Shown: piece after piece, positions 1-11,738 of the stretch | How the letters are laid out: each line of letters begins with the position of its first letter | Numbering within the stretch: the stretch's first letter is position 1 | Assembly: GCA_036897095.1 (NCBI GenBank) | Contig: JAYMSP010003274.1 | Coordinates: forward strand, 1-20,391 | Origin: Plantago elongata | Taxonomy: Eukaryota > Streptophyta > Magnoliopsida > Lamiales > Plantaginaceae | Length of the DNA: 20,391 nucleotides | Direction of reading: 5' to 3' | Program-made: the position numbers and the translations under genes | Notes under the pieces: model-generated | Told to the model about the DNA's origin: nothing | Databases searched by the model: none | What the model saw: only the letters and a program-made list of their open reading frames with translations

Positions 1-646
1 TCTAAAAAATTTGAAGGGTGATATTTTGAAAAATAGAAAGTTGAAGAGTGATATTCTATTTTGTTCAAGGACTTGAATGGTAAATAGGTTGTTTGGTCTA
101 TTTCAAAAGCTGAAATTCAAACAGGGGCAGAAATGACTTTCCGGGCTTAAGTTCGCTGAAAGTCAAATTCGTGGACCTGGATGTAATTGATTTTTATTGA
201 CTAGGACTTACATGTAATTGTTGATCTGGATGGTAGCCATCTACAACTTTTGAATCTAACGGGGGTATATGTAATTCACCCGAATTTCTAATATCTTGAC
301 AAAATTGCCTATTAAATTGAATTAAGGAACAGCACTGATCTTATATGTATAGCACTGTAGCTTGTGCATATACTGTACTGAAGAAAGATGGTCACAATTG
401 TGACTCGTAAATTTTATTATGACATGAATTATGATTTCCTATCCTGGAAGTTGTCATGACTTGCCAACTAATTGGGATTAGCTTTAACCTTTAGGAGTCT
501 GTACCGCTTCCACATTATTAAGATAATCTTCGTATGAAATGCAATTTGCTAACAATGGTTTATTTTATTTATCAATTAAGTTTGTTTGAGGGTGCATTAA
601 TTCATAACTCAATACCTTATTCTCTCATTCTTAATTGTATATGCAG
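1..646 (+). other. Intron upstream of the first visible ICP55 exon, with repeat-like sequence
   Basis: This stretch ends in a good splice acceptor (tatatgcag at 638-646) in front of the first recognisable ICP55 exon, and I find no exon of that protein in it. I read it as an intron of the same gene. Its first 60 bases hold a two-unit direct repeat with a 30-base period (ttgaagggtgatatttt at 11, ttgaagagtgatattct at 41). Bases 180-280 carry several copies of a tgtaatt-type motif. Both look like transposon debris, but no family can be assigned. Confidence 0.6.
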
Positions 647-3521
647 ATCCTGCCGAGGATGATTGGGAGCTCCTCCCAGTTATTCCACAATGTGAGTACT
701 GCTGCTTCTAGTTATATGAACTTATCAGCCTTTAAAAATGCAGTTCAAAGTGGCAAAGTGAAAGATTTTTCAGTGTATAGTCATGAAGCTCGATGGATTA
801 AATCTCAATCAGAACTTAGCTTGATGAGAAATTCAGCTTCCGTAGGCTGTCAGGTATATATATGTATATTATGTTGCATTTATGCAAATTTTTAGTCACG
901 TACATTTCTCTCTGTGGTGCATTTGAAACATTAAATAATGCTCCTCACTTTGAATTGTAATGTGCTATTTCTAAATAAATTATATTGTATAAGAAATATA
1001 TGTGTTCAGGCAAAATCACTGTTGAACTCAAACTTTATATAGTTTTGGTTTTTCTAAAATTGAGACTTCGCCGAACCGTTCTGCAACCTCCTTTTGCAAA
1101 ACATTTTACTCTTCAAACATGTAGAAAGTTGTGATGTTTTATCAGGTTTCTGGGGAAACTGGTTCTATTACTTTGATAATTTCATATGTGCTCATTATTA
1201 TTGGTTTGGTTTGAATAGGCCCTTCTACAGACGATGTTGCACTCAAAGTCATCGCCTAATGAGGGGATGCTGGCAGCTAAGTTTGAGTATGAGTGCAAGA
1301 TGAGAGGTGCTCAAAGAATGGCGTAAGTTCTCTTCCTGAATGGACTTGCAGAATTTGGTTCAAGCTAGACCATAGTCCATAGAGCTAATTATGATAAGAT
1401 CAGAGCTTCTCCAATCTATAGTTGCTCATGCTAATATAGTATTGATATTAAGTACAATGTTCAATTTTTGCTAGCTACCTTAACTTTTTTGTGATACTTT
1501 CTGCAGGTTCAATCCGGTTGTTGGTGGGGGGCGTAACGCCAGTGTCATACATTATGCTCGGAATGATCAAAGAGTAAGTATATTTTCTCATCCTTATCTG
1601 TGTGCTCAATTTTGAATTTTAATGTTACTAAAAAGGCGGGCAATTTGTTGACAGATTCAGGAAGGAGAGCTTGTTCTTATGGATGTAGGATGTGAACTTC
1701 ATGGTTACGTTAGTGACATTACACGTACATGGCCGCCTTGCGGAAGATTCTCCCGTCTTCAGGTATCCATTCGCTGTGTTTAATTGTCTGATAATTTGTC
1801 TTGTTGGTTATGGAAAACTGTTGTGTAGTGATATCTCTGTTTCTCTATCATATATTTAGAGAGTGAACTACTATTGTGTGTTAAATTTCTTTGGATTGAT
1901 GTTCCTTGGATGTATTTTAGGAAGAACTTTATGACCTCATATTGGAGACGAATGAGGAATGTATGAGACTCTGCAAGCCAGGCACAAGCATTCGAGAAAT
2001 ACACCAGTATTCGGTATGCTTGAATTAATGTGCCTTCATCTTTTTGTTTTTTTCTATCTCTTCTGTTTGCTAATATTGTTGGAGATATAACTTTATGTTC
2101 ATCCATAAAGAGGCAGCTTATTACCAGTTGACCTGTTTTTGTAGGTTAATAAGCTGCGAAAAGGATTCAAGGAAATAGGAGTAATGAAAAGTGATAGCTC
2201 GCAGATTTACAATTCATTAAATCCAACTAATATAGGTGATCTCCATTATTCCATTGACTGTACAGAATTGATATCCAGTGAACAAGTTACTAATTCTTGA
2301 AATACCGGCAGTATTTATTCTAATTTTATTGTAATCGTTATAATATGTAGGTCACTATCTTGGAATGGATGTGCATGATTGCTCCAGTATCAGTTACGAC
2401 CGCCCTCTGGAGCCGGGTGTTGTAAGTCTTTTCTCTGTTGAATTTCCGATGCTGATTGCTGTTCGTTTGTTTTAGCTTGTGAAGGAGCAGATCAAAGATT
2501 ATAAAAGTTTAATGTTCCAGTAGTTTGGTATGACTGTATGAGTGCCCAGAAATTGGGTGCTGGTCTTGGAAGTTGCTACAACTACTCTTATTACATTGAA
2601 TACGAGCTAATTACAAGTTTCTTCCCCCTTGATTCTTCAAATATAGTATTTGTAATTCTCATGCCATGTATGCAATTCGCAGGTAATCACGATCGAACCA
2701 GGAGTTTACATCCCATCAGATTATGATGGGCCGGAGAGGTAGAATTGTCATTTTACCAAATAGATCTTGTTTATTAGTTTGGCTAATGTTGGCTTGGAAA
2801 AAATGGATGGAGAAATTATTAAGAAAATAGTTCTCTTTGCAAACTAAGGCTTAAGTCATATGACAGAATAAAGTATATGACGTGATGCACTGATGCAGAT
2901 ATCGAGGTATTGGCATAAGGATAGAAGACGAAGTTCTGATCACCGAAACAGGATATGAGGTAACCTTTGATCATATATGGATATAACTTACTTCTCTGTA
3001 ACCACTCCATTGTTCTGCAACTCAAACTACCAGTTGATGTGATGGTTCTCTCAAGTTGTTCTTTAAGTTGTGTCAAGTTTTTTTCTGTCACTGGAAGTTG
3101 AGGATGATCTGGTCTTTTGCTTTAAAAGTAGCTCAGCAATTTTCTAGTGTTTGCTCGATTGTAGAGCCTCCAGTAAATGAATATGTCAATATGCGACGTT
3201 GTGGTCCTGAACATAAAGCACAAACATTTCTCAATTGTTGCCTGCATTTTTCCTAGTAAATTTCCAAAGGTTGTTGAGACACCATGGACTCAAAAATCTA
3301 CTATGTTTATACAAAATGTCAAAGTATTGCATCTCTCTTTGTTTTGTGAGCGTCCTATGAAATTTGATAACCAGCTAAATACCTTACTTGATGTTGGTGA
3401 TGAGCAGGTACTTACGGGATCATTACCCAAACAAATCAAGCACATGGACACCTTGCTTAACAATCTAAGTCATAGGACTGAAATGGAGACTAGCAACCTC
3501 ATCAGTACGGGATTTAGCTGA
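647..3521 (+). CDS. ICP55: ICP55-type mitochondrial X-Pro aminopeptidase (M24B), 3' ten exons, 5' partial
   Basis: Exons read as 647-853, 1219-1322, 1507-1573, 1655-1762, 1921-2013, 2145-2235, 2351-2421, 2683-2738, 2899-2959 and 3408-3521. All introns are GT-AG, the frame stays open across every junction, and TGA is at 3519-3521. They encode 323 residues: the end of the aminopeptidase P N-domain plus the whole pita-bread metallopeptidase domain. The five metal ligands of the M24B family are all visible, numbered within this fragment: D136 (VLMDVGCE), D147 (VSDITRT), H225 (GHYLGMDVHD), E252 (ITIEPGVY) and E275 (IRIEDE). H232 of the VHD motif is also kept. In plants and yeast ICP55 trims one destabilising residue from mitochondrial proteins after MPP cleavage. 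The start, presequence and about a third of the protein lie left of the window. A generic X-Pro aminopeptidase 3 label would also fit. There is no sign of decay. Confidence 0.93.
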
Positions 3522-5265
3522 GGCCTATGCCAAGCATAAGGCAGGTGTTGTCTAGGACATGAATTCAAGGGCACATCCACAATTGCAGATCAGTGAACGA
3601 GGTAGCACTGATTGTTGTGAACTACTATACGAAACTAGGAAACCAGCTTTCTTGCACATACTTATATCGGTTTTGTTCTCCTGTTTCTGCTTTCCCAATT
3701 CTTTATCTGAGGCATCTCATTTTTCTTAGAAACAGCAATGATTTTTCTTCAGTTGTGTTGCAATTGCCTTTTCATGTATTCACCAAATTTTAGTGTTTCT
3801 TATGAAAATAAGAGTCTGAGCTCAACATTGGACCCGATCGAATCTGTTTACTTTGTTTAATTTATCCAAGTACGAGATTCCATAATTATGTAACTTGAAT
3901 GGTAGTCTGTAAAGATCTGATGTTCTGATCTACCATCTACCTCCCATATCCAGAGTAGTTTGAATACCGATGTCGATCTGCCGATCCAGGAAGATGATGA
4001 ATTATTAATCACTGCAAGGCATGTCATACGGTAGCTGGCTAGTTTTAAATTCTGTGAAAGAGACTTTGAAGCTGATTGTTTACTGTAACAACGCCATTTA
4101 CAAAAGTGTCAAATGTGATAGCTCGGTACTTCTTATGTTCCAACTAAATGTGATATATTTCATTTATATGTCTCGGAATTTTATATGGGATGAAGGTAGT
4201 AGTATATACGGAAGATTAGCTTGTCCTGCTCAAGGCTAATATGCACAAATTAAAATTATTTTTAAGAAAAGAATTTATCATGAAGTTATGAAATTTAAAC
4301 CATGTTTGAAGAATTCATCATGTAATAATTGCATACAAGGTGTATTGGGATGTAATAGTAGTAAAAGGTCATGGGGTGAGTGAGGATCCCGATATGGACA
4401 GGTTACATGTATATTTAGCGAGGTGAATTAGGTTGAGTCGAGTCGAGTGAAATTACATGATCAAATAATGCAAAGCTCTGCTGGATGACAATGGAGCCCC
4501 GAGGGGCTGATACGTGTAACGTGTATATGAACTGGAGTACTCTTTTTAACGAAAGCAAAACGTATACCGTATAGTTGTGGATTATTCGGAGTTCCGGTTA
4601 GAGGGTTGTCTCCTCACACCACCACAGTCTCCCCCGTTGAAGGTGTTTGCCTCCTCTTTTAATACCACCAATTTGGTCCATTCAAGTCAATATCATATGA
4701 TCAATCAATTAGAAGACTCCATAACTTATTAAATTTGTATCATCCATAAATAAGTAGGACATGGCACGGAACCAAGTGGCTATCCTCGAAGCGAGCTCTT
4801 TCCATCAGTTTTGATCACACCAAGCAGTGAATGTGCACTTTTGTGAATATTATGTCCAGGCACGACACGACTTACATAGATCGTTATCAGAAAAATGTAG
4901 CTCTTGTTATCTTTGGTAAGTGCAAGTTTTTGTTCAACTATAATGTTTGAGCAGAAACAATTTGTAAACTTGTGCATGAGACACCTCATACACATATGTT
5001 GTTGTAACTTGACGTAACTACTTCATCATGTCCCTACTTAGTTAACAGAACAACGTACATCTACTTTATGTTAGGTAACCTGTAACGTCCATTTTACAAT
5101 AAATTTCAATATTTTTAGTAAATCTAATAACTAGCAGGTAATATAAACTACTAACAATTATGCATTTGCATAATAAAATTATTTAAAATCCAGTTACATC
5201 GAGATTATAAGTTGATAATAATAAGAGTACACATGCTAAATGGCAATCGTCAAGGAAAGCAGAAG
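3522..5265. other. ICP55 3' flank and AT-rich intergenic DNA
   Basis: The first several hundred bases after the TGA are the likely 3' UTR of ICP55, though I cannot place the polyadenylation site. Only short, overlapping ORFs with no recognisable composition occur. A small imperfect gtcgagtcgagt repeat lies near 4436-4448. I see no tRNA, exon series or element ends. Confidence 0.5.
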
Positions 5266-5499
5266 TACTACTCTATATATCTTTTTCGGTTTTAACTTTT
5301 TACCGGACTTGACACAAACTTTAAATAAATATGAATGAAATAGAAGATACGGTGGTAAAGTAAAAAATGAATTGAATAATGTATGTTAAATTCAATTGTG
5401 AATATAATATAAAAAATAATGAATAAAGTAGAAAGAATAATTTTTTTAAAGAATTTGAAATTCGGAGGTCATAAAATAGAACGTGTTAGAAAGGGAGTA
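5266..5499. mobile_element. Possible degraded Stowaway-like MITE
   Basis: The right edge reads aagggagTA (5491-5499). Its complement, TActcccttt, resembles the Stowaway terminus (consensus starts CTCCCTCCGT after a TA target). The left edge reads TActctatatatct (5269 on), which is a poorer match. The body is AT-rich, about 230 bases long and non-coding, with TA dinucleotides at both borders as expected for this superfamily. The poor inverted match between ends makes the call weak; it may be only a fragment or a chance likeness. Confidence 0.3.
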
Positions 5500-7912
5500 A
5501 TTTACAAGTACTTTTTCCGTATAGTCGTGGGAAGTTGGGAAGTGCTACTTGCTTATCGCTACAAGCATACATAATAAATACTCGATCAGTTACGTTGACT
5601 AGTACTGTTGCTTGATTTCCAAATTTAAATGGAGTATGGTTTAAAGCTATATTTTTCAAACTTATATTTTTCGAAAACAAATATAGTGCACACCTACGGA
5701 TCCTTGCGTAAGCAAGAGCAGTAATTGATGCCCCTCAAATTTTATTTTGAATTTACGAATATACTCTTTTACAAATCTTTTTATCCTTCTATTATTATTT
5801 AGTTTTTTTGTTTATATAATGAATCATAATTTTATTGTAATAAAGTATTTTTATGGTGTAATATTAGTAATTATTCTTATTTATTATAATGTCAGAATTT
5901 TAATATAATTTTAACTATTTATAAATAATAGTAATGGAATTATAATATGTTTTAATTTGTGTTTAGAATTTAACTAATTTTATAGAATTACTATTATATA
6001 TTGTACTTAAAAGTGAAATGATGTTTATAAGAGTTTTAAAATTATTTAATAGTTTTAATATTGTTATTTTATAAGCTTAAAATTGTCATAATAGATTAAA
6101 AAATATAATGATAGAAAAATAGTAGATAGAAATATAAAATTCAGTTGAATTATAAATAAATGGTTGATAAAAAAAAGGGTATTATTCAATACGTGATTAA
6201 AAAGCATAACAAACATATTAAAAAGGATAACTCGAATAAAATCAAATATGTAATTAGCTTCCCTAACAGTCTTTCAACATTTACAATTTGACTGTTTATT
6301 TTAAAAAATGTTTATTTAAATGTGTGGAAATTTCAAAGTATGAGTGTATGACGATTGTCACGGTTAATTGTAGAGTATAGTTTACTTGGGAGGTATTTTT
6401 ACTCTTACAATACTTAAATCTCACTATCTCTAACAAAATTTTCTACGTCCGTCCTAACTGCTCATATAAATTACGTTAGTATAATATTATATTTTATATT
6501 ACTTGTTCAAAGCCTCTTGTGAAGAATCACACAAATCTATTCATCAATTACATAATACCTTACTATTTATACAAGCTAGAGAATGTTGTAACAAAAATTT
6601 TCCTCACAAACCCTCTGACGTGCCACTTGTACAACTCCTAATCGAACGATGACTTTCCTTGACTTGCAAAAAATGTAGAAAGATCGAAATAAGCTTCACA
6701 CTTTTAATATTCGAATCAAATAAATTTATAATTATCTTGTTTATATCTTTAATATTTTATTTAAAATATAATATTAATATTGTATTTGAGATGTACAATT
6801 TATAAAGTTTAATTTATATGATATGTATGGTTTTAGTTTCTTTTACTATTATATTATATGGGATGTATTTGTAAAATTCACATAGTAATCCCATCAATGA
6901 TGGATTCCCCTAAGTTAGGGTTATATGGTCCAAATATTCACACCAAAATTGATGGTGTTAAGTACGATATGTAGTACTAGATGAAGTGAATAAATTTGGG
7001 AAAAACATGATAGTCCACATAATTAAATAGTGTATTAACACCACCACCACCCCTCTTCTCAACTACACCGATCCGATCCGATGGTTTACTTCAGATTTGT
7101 AAGTTAGTTCACCTTCCAACCACCTCTGACCCCTTTAAATCTATAACTTGATATTGCCATAAATATGCAACCCAAAGCCTTCAACTGTTTTTGTCAATAA
7201 TAGGCCCTTTCACCCTTCATTATTTTGTCTATTTCTCTTCTTTATTAATTTCGAGCATGTTCTTCGTATATTGACCTTCTTTCTAGCTGTCCAACCTTCT
7301 TATTCAACTCATATAACTTCATTTCTTCTCTCTGAATTACTAGTATGTACAAGTGGACCTTAGCCGATAAGGATACAATCAATAAACCTAACTTGTCTTT
7401 AAAGATTTCTATTTCTTCATTAACATGGACTATCATGACATATATAATTTTATAGGTTAGTATTTTCTACTCACCTTTCTATTTTATGTGTTATTAACCG
7501 ACGGTTCAAGACTTTAATACCGAGTACATCATGATCCTGATTCTTTTTCTTAATATAAATATAACCGGGGATGAAGTCAGGAATTTACAATGGATAGTAC
7601 TAAGTTTAAAATTATTTTTTTATGTATATAAATATCAACAAATTATTATTTTTAAAATAAAATATTAATAGATTCATTCATATATAGCTTAATTATGTTA
7701 AATATATCCTATTTATATTACATATATCATATATGGGGTAGGTCTATATTGTATATACTATTACTACTAAGAAACTATTTAAAGGAGAGATATGGAGAGA
7801 CCAAACAATCAAACCAGGCCTCAAACTCATTAGTTTGCGGTTCATGGTCCAACCATCAGTTTTCAGATGTTTTAAAAATATCGGAATATAAATAGATGAT
7901 ATTTACGTTCAA
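5500..7912. other. AT-rich intergenic DNA without a recognisable gene
   Basis: Very AT-rich sequence (5750-6250 and 6700-6850 especially) with no supported exon. A 13-base odd palindrome, ccatcaatgatgg, lies near 6892, and a short gatcc repeat near 7069. A 63-codon minus-strand frame at 7245-7436 is lysine/glutamate-rich but has no splice context and no family that I recognise. The part next to 7912 would be the promoter of the unit described below, if that unit is a gene. Confidence 0.45.
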
Positions 7913-7962
7913 TCAGCAAAATTTTCTTCCAGAAACAAACACAGAGATAAAAAGGCTCAAGG

Positions 7963-7970
7963 AAACCCTA
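7963..7970 (+). promoter_or_regulatory. Telo-box AAACCCTA
   Basis: Exact AAACCCTA directly before a splice-donor-like tag|GTATGG. Telo-boxes are common in 5' UTRs and core promoters of plant genes linked to growth and translation, and can recruit Polycomb and TRB proteins. Here it sits where a 5'-UTR exon would end. The function is inferred from position only. Confidence 0.4.
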
Positions 7971-8251
7971 GGTATGGCGATTCAGTACGGGTTTCTTCGA
8001 TTTTGTTTGTTTCTCTTCTTCTCTTAGCATCTTCTTACTCATCATCATCTTTACGAATAGTTTAGAGTTATCAATTTGAAGTTAAAACCCTAGTATTTCA
8101 ATTTTTTGCTCTAATGTTTGTTCGATTTTGCTTGTTTTTGAATATTTGTTCGTTTTTTATTGTTTTTCTTCTAGATCTGTTTGTCTAACACATCATCGTC
8201 TAAAATGAACAGTTCCGTGAGTTCATCCTGAATTTCTCGATCAATGTCGAC

Positions 8252-8548
8252 TATTTATATTTATTTATTTTGGTCTTCAATTTTATGTTGTTTTAAATTT
8301 ATGTTAGTTTTTATGTTTATATTTATTTTGGTATTTATCCTGCATCTATATTCTCATATGAATGTTTATGTTTATTTATTTTGGTCTTTAGGTTAATGTT
8401 GTTTTATGTTCGTTTAGTTTATTCAGAGATGATAGTTTTATGATTATTTATTTTGGTCTTCAGGTTTATGTTGTTTATATTCGAAGAAGACTATATATGT
8501 GTATTCTTATTCGTTTTAGTCTTCAGGTTGATGTTGTTTTATGTTCAA
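8252..8548 (+). repeat. Four imperfect tandem copies of a T-rich module
   Basis: A module of about 40 bases built on tttattttggtcttcagg followed by tttatgttgttttatgttc occurs four times. The tggtcttcag core starts at 8271, 8382, 8454 and 8517, so spacing shrinks from 111 to 72 to 63 bases. The last copy supplies the cttcag splice acceptor of the putative exon at 8527. The copies are diverged, so the expansion is not recent. It lies in what would be an intron. Confidence 0.65.
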
Positions 8549-9022
8549 ATAAGATGGTAACGACGGCGACTATTCCGAAAACGAAAATCATTGTTGATGC
8601 ATATAAGAAGAAAAAAACGATGGCTAATATTGGTGAAATTACAACAAAGAAGAGTGTTGTTGGAGATGAAAATGGTTAATTATTGATTATCATTATTTTT
8701 TCTTAGGTTTATTTCTATTGTTGTTTAGGTTTATGTTGGTTTGTGTTAGTTGGTCCTGATATTTAGTTGTAGTCTGATGAGGTTGATGTATTTCTTGCTT
8801 TAGGTTTATGTTTCTTCTGATGAGGTTTTATGTTACATTCTGGGGTATATGGTTAAACTATTTTGTGATGATAATATTATGTTTTATGTATTTAGGTTTT
8901 TATGTTTATGCGTTTAGGTTTATGGCTGACTATTTATCAGTTTCAGTTGGGGAGCTTTTAGGGTTCACCAAATTGCGTTTAGGTTTTAGATTGCTTCAAT
9001 GATCCCAATATCATCATCTTAT

Positions 9023-9088
9023 TTAGGGTTTAGGGTTAGGATGGGTATGTGCATTAGCCATGTACCCATCCTTAACCCTAAATCCTAA
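9023..9088. repeat. Telomere-like inverted repeat (hairpin)
   Basis: The left arm holds two plant telomere units (tttagggtttaggg, 9022-9035), then ttaggatgggtatgtg. The right arm (9059-9088) is its near-complement: catgtacccatcc, then ttaaccctaaatcctaa. The arms are about 30 bases with a 6-base loop and a few mismatches. The second tandem unit keeps only the right-hand ccctaa-rich arm near 9268-9290, so the hairpin is specific to unit 1. Confidence 0.6.
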
Positions 9089-9187
9089 TTAAGTCTGTAG
9101 CATCAAGGGGTTTGTCTTTTTTGTTTATGTGTGTATGTGTTTAGGTTTATGGAAGAATATTTGCCTGTTTCAGTTGGGTTTAGGGAA

Positions 9188-9205
9188 GGGGGGGGGGGGG
9201 GGGGG
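9188..9205 (+). repeat. Homopolymer of 18 G
   Basis: An uninterrupted run of 18 G inside the second tandem unit, where unit 1 has only tgggga. It is probably a slippage expansion. The exact length is likely to vary between individuals and be uncertain in any assembly. Confidence 0.95.
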
Positions 9206-9703
9206 TTTTAAGGGTTCACAAATTTTTTTTTAGGGTTTTAGATTGCTTCAATGAACGCCCTGCACTCATCCTAACCCTTAACCCTAATTAAGTTTGTAGC
9301 ACCCGAGGGTTTGTCTTTCTGTTTATGTGAGTATGTGTTTAGGTTTATGGCTGACTATATTTATTGGTTGATATTTGTAGGAAGTGGAGCAATCATGACT
9401 TATTTTTTAATCGAGATATTGAAGTTGTAACCAAGGTTCATATTGAGCGTTTGGAGATGGCTAATGACGGGCCTTCTCAACAAGATTCCGAGAGTTATTC
9501 TTCTTGAAATGATCTAGCTTAATTTCCTCAATTCGATTGACCAGTTATTAGAGAGTCATTTTGCGATATACAAACTTGCCACTTCTGATAAAGCTCAACT
9601 TGTTTCTGAGGTGTTTAAAGATATTTCACATCCAGATCTTGAGAAGGACTTCTCGGGTAACCCGGAAGGAGGAAATACCAACAATGTCTCGAGAATGAGC
9701 TAG

Positions 9704-11439
9704 TCCTAACAACTTGTGATTTTTCCTCCCTAGCCAATGAATCAGTGAACAAAAATATTAGTTTTAATAATTCTAAATTAGTATCTCTTTTGATGTAATG
9801 TTCACTTTTGATGTGAAAAATGATTAATGTTTATTTATAAAGACGTTTAGGTTATTGAGTGTTTCTGCTAAGGTTTGTATATATATGTAATGACATAACC
9901 TCTACATTATTACACTTTGAACCTTTATTATCCTATATAATTACTTGAATTGTTTTTCATACATCCGGCGATTATGTGCATGGTTCATCATTTTATCCAA
10001 AAGATATGCTAGCGTTACTTAACAACTAATCAAAAAAACCTGAAGAACAAATATTAAACAATCTAAACATAAACCTTAATTATTACTTATGAAAACCTTA
10101 ACTAATTGTCCCATAAACCTTAATCAATTGTCATATTTTAGGGTTCACCGATTATATTTTAGGGTCATAGATTTTTGTGTTTGGGTTAATGTATTTACAT
10201 ATTTAGGTTTATTTATACTGATGTAAACTCAATTATTTTGTTAACTTAATTTCGTGGGTCGACCCGACCTGCTCGATCTACCCACAAAATATACTAATTT
10301 TCAAGTTATAATAAATTTCTCTTTGTGTCTCTCCGTCTTTTCTAATTAAACGTGTTTTTCAAGAGACTAACTATACATAATATACACAATAAAAGATATA
10401 TATCATATATATATATATATATTTGTAATCCGACTCAATATCATTGAGTACAAATGAAAGGTAGCAGTAACTAATCAGGGGAGATAAGATGGACATACTA
10501 CTACTCTGGCATGTAACAAGAATTTTAAAACCACTACTCTTGCATGGTTTTGGACTATTTAATAAAAAAACACACTATGTTAACCATTATAGTTTTTAGT
10601 GACTGATTATGTTAACTAATCTGTTTAATGCTTTCCCGCAATAACTGACACTTTTACAGCTTTTCTCATATCATCATTTATTACTAGTACACAATCACAA
10701 CAAGTACCACGCTTCCATATCTCTAGTTGACTAGTTCTGTTAACAGTGTGTAGTACTGTGTAGTTCTTCTCAAAGATGTAAATAATTTCCACATATGATT
10801 ATCTTAGCAGAGCTTAAGATGATCTTTTACTAGACCAATTATGAAAGCATTTGTTTTGCTAAACAATTATCCTCATTGACTTGAGTAATAAAGTGTGTTT
10901 GTTATAGTATACTTCTATATAATTTTTTTGGCATGAATTCGTAATTTTTCACCGCTTTCTAAAAAATTAATTGACTATTTGACTCATTGTTGATGTTCAA
11001 CAACACAACATATATAGGCTTAGCAACCATGTATTAAATCAATCGTTACTGAAGCAGAACTAAGAAACGATTGACTTTACACATAGGACTTAATAAGGTT
11101 GTTTACTTTCTGTTACCAATTTATCATTATCTTATTCGAAAAATCAACTTCAACTTATGTTATTTTTAATTTAAATTTTATTTAGTTCAATTCTACTTCA
11201 ATAATATATTTTATACTATAATTCAATTCAGTTCAGCTCTATTTAAATATATTTTACACCACACTTCATTCATTTTCATTCAACTATAATTTTTATACTA
11301 CAATTTAATTTAATAAATAACGGAACTCAATTTCAGAAAGTCTATCGACCTATACTAAAAGATAAGGGTAATCCATTGTTAGTATATCTCATTCATTCCA
11401 AATCAATTTTTTATTTCAGTATTATAATAATCAATTACT
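9704..11439. other. AT-rich intergenic spacer with a short AT microsatellite
   Basis: No exon-like frame is seen. The first 150 bases may be the 3' flank of the preceding unit. 10136-10173 resembles part of the 8912-9362 tandem unit. A 10-base palindrome gggtcgaccc lies near 10256-10265, inside an imperfect gtgggt...acccac stem (10254-10285). (AT)9 occurs at 10405-10422. The part next to 11440 is very AT-rich and would be the distal promoter of the first DUF538 gene. Confidence 0.5.
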
Positions 11440-11631
11440 TTGAAACACTTCTATTTAAATAATATACCTTATTATTCTTGATTTCAATTCCATTATCAAT
11501 TAAGACACACAACCACTAATTGAATTTCCTAAATAAATCTATCAATGACATTTGGTGAAAATTGATTACAAATTTCCCAAACATTAGCAATGGCATTACT
11601 GCATTTACACCCAAACACCCACCCTCACATC

Positions 11632-11637
11632 TATAAA
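11632..11637 (+). promoter_or_regulatory. TATA box of DUF538 copy 1
   Basis: TATAAA in the context catctataaatta, 107 bases before the ATG. The following leader is C- and A-rich with many ctc/cac motifs, as in plant 5' UTRs. The same box is kept in copy 2. Confidence 0.6.
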
Positions 11638-11738
11638 TTAAATACTCACCACCTTCATCTCCATTTCTCTACACCTCTCACTCTCATACACAACTCCACA
11701 AACCTCAACAAAAAAACCAATTAACCTAGCCAAAACAA

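Larger units (their letters stand above)
8912..9362 (+). repeat. Tandem duplication of a ~200-227 bp unit (2.1 copies)
   Basis: Units begin with gtttaggtttatgg at 8912, 9139 and 9337 (the third is only about 26 bases). Units 1 and 2 share, in order, a tttcagttggg block, an agggttcac block, ttttagattgcttcaatga, a ccctaa-rich block, and attaagtctgtagca followed by gggtttgtctt. A diverged partial relative sits at 10136-10173 (ttttagggttcaccg). The content resembles no known element. The ttaggtttatg motif recurs throughout 8460-9350, which suggests stepwise expansion of one short seed. Confidence 0.7.
7913..9703 (+). pseudogene. Unrecognised exon-like unit, probably a decayed gene
   Basis: I do not recognise the product. 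A plausible spliced start exists: a leader ending at the telo-box, an exon after ttcttctag at about 8175 with ATG-AAC-AGT-TCC at 8204 and a GTGAGT donor at 8216, then an exon from 8527 (after cttcag) to 8677 before GTTAAT. Joined in phase these give a lysine-rich stretch of about 54 residues. An acceptor at 9380 (tttgtag) leads into a frame that stops quickly, whereas the protein-like reading 9379-9507 (RKWSNHDLFF...) is in another frame. A second protein-like frame, 9518-9703 (61 aa, helical, containing SIDQLLESHFAIYKL), is shifted again. Two frame breaks in 200 bases suggest a pseudogene or a mis-modelled intron. The long repeat-filled interval 8680-9380 would be intronic. It could also be a live lineage-specific gene with exon borders that I have misplaced. 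Confidence 0.35.

Noticed and set aside
1780..2106. 108-codon minus-strand frame
   Set aside because: It crosses introns and an exon of ICP55 on the wrong strand and has no recognisable domain.
2819..3256. Frames of 66-90 codons between ICP55 exons
   Set aside because: They sit mostly in the intron 2960-3407, conflict with the clean splice model, and lack family likeness.
7245..7436. 63-codon minus-strand, Lys/Glu-rich frame resembling a coiled coil
   Set aside because: Short, isolated, AT-rich, with no splice signals or neighbours supporting it.
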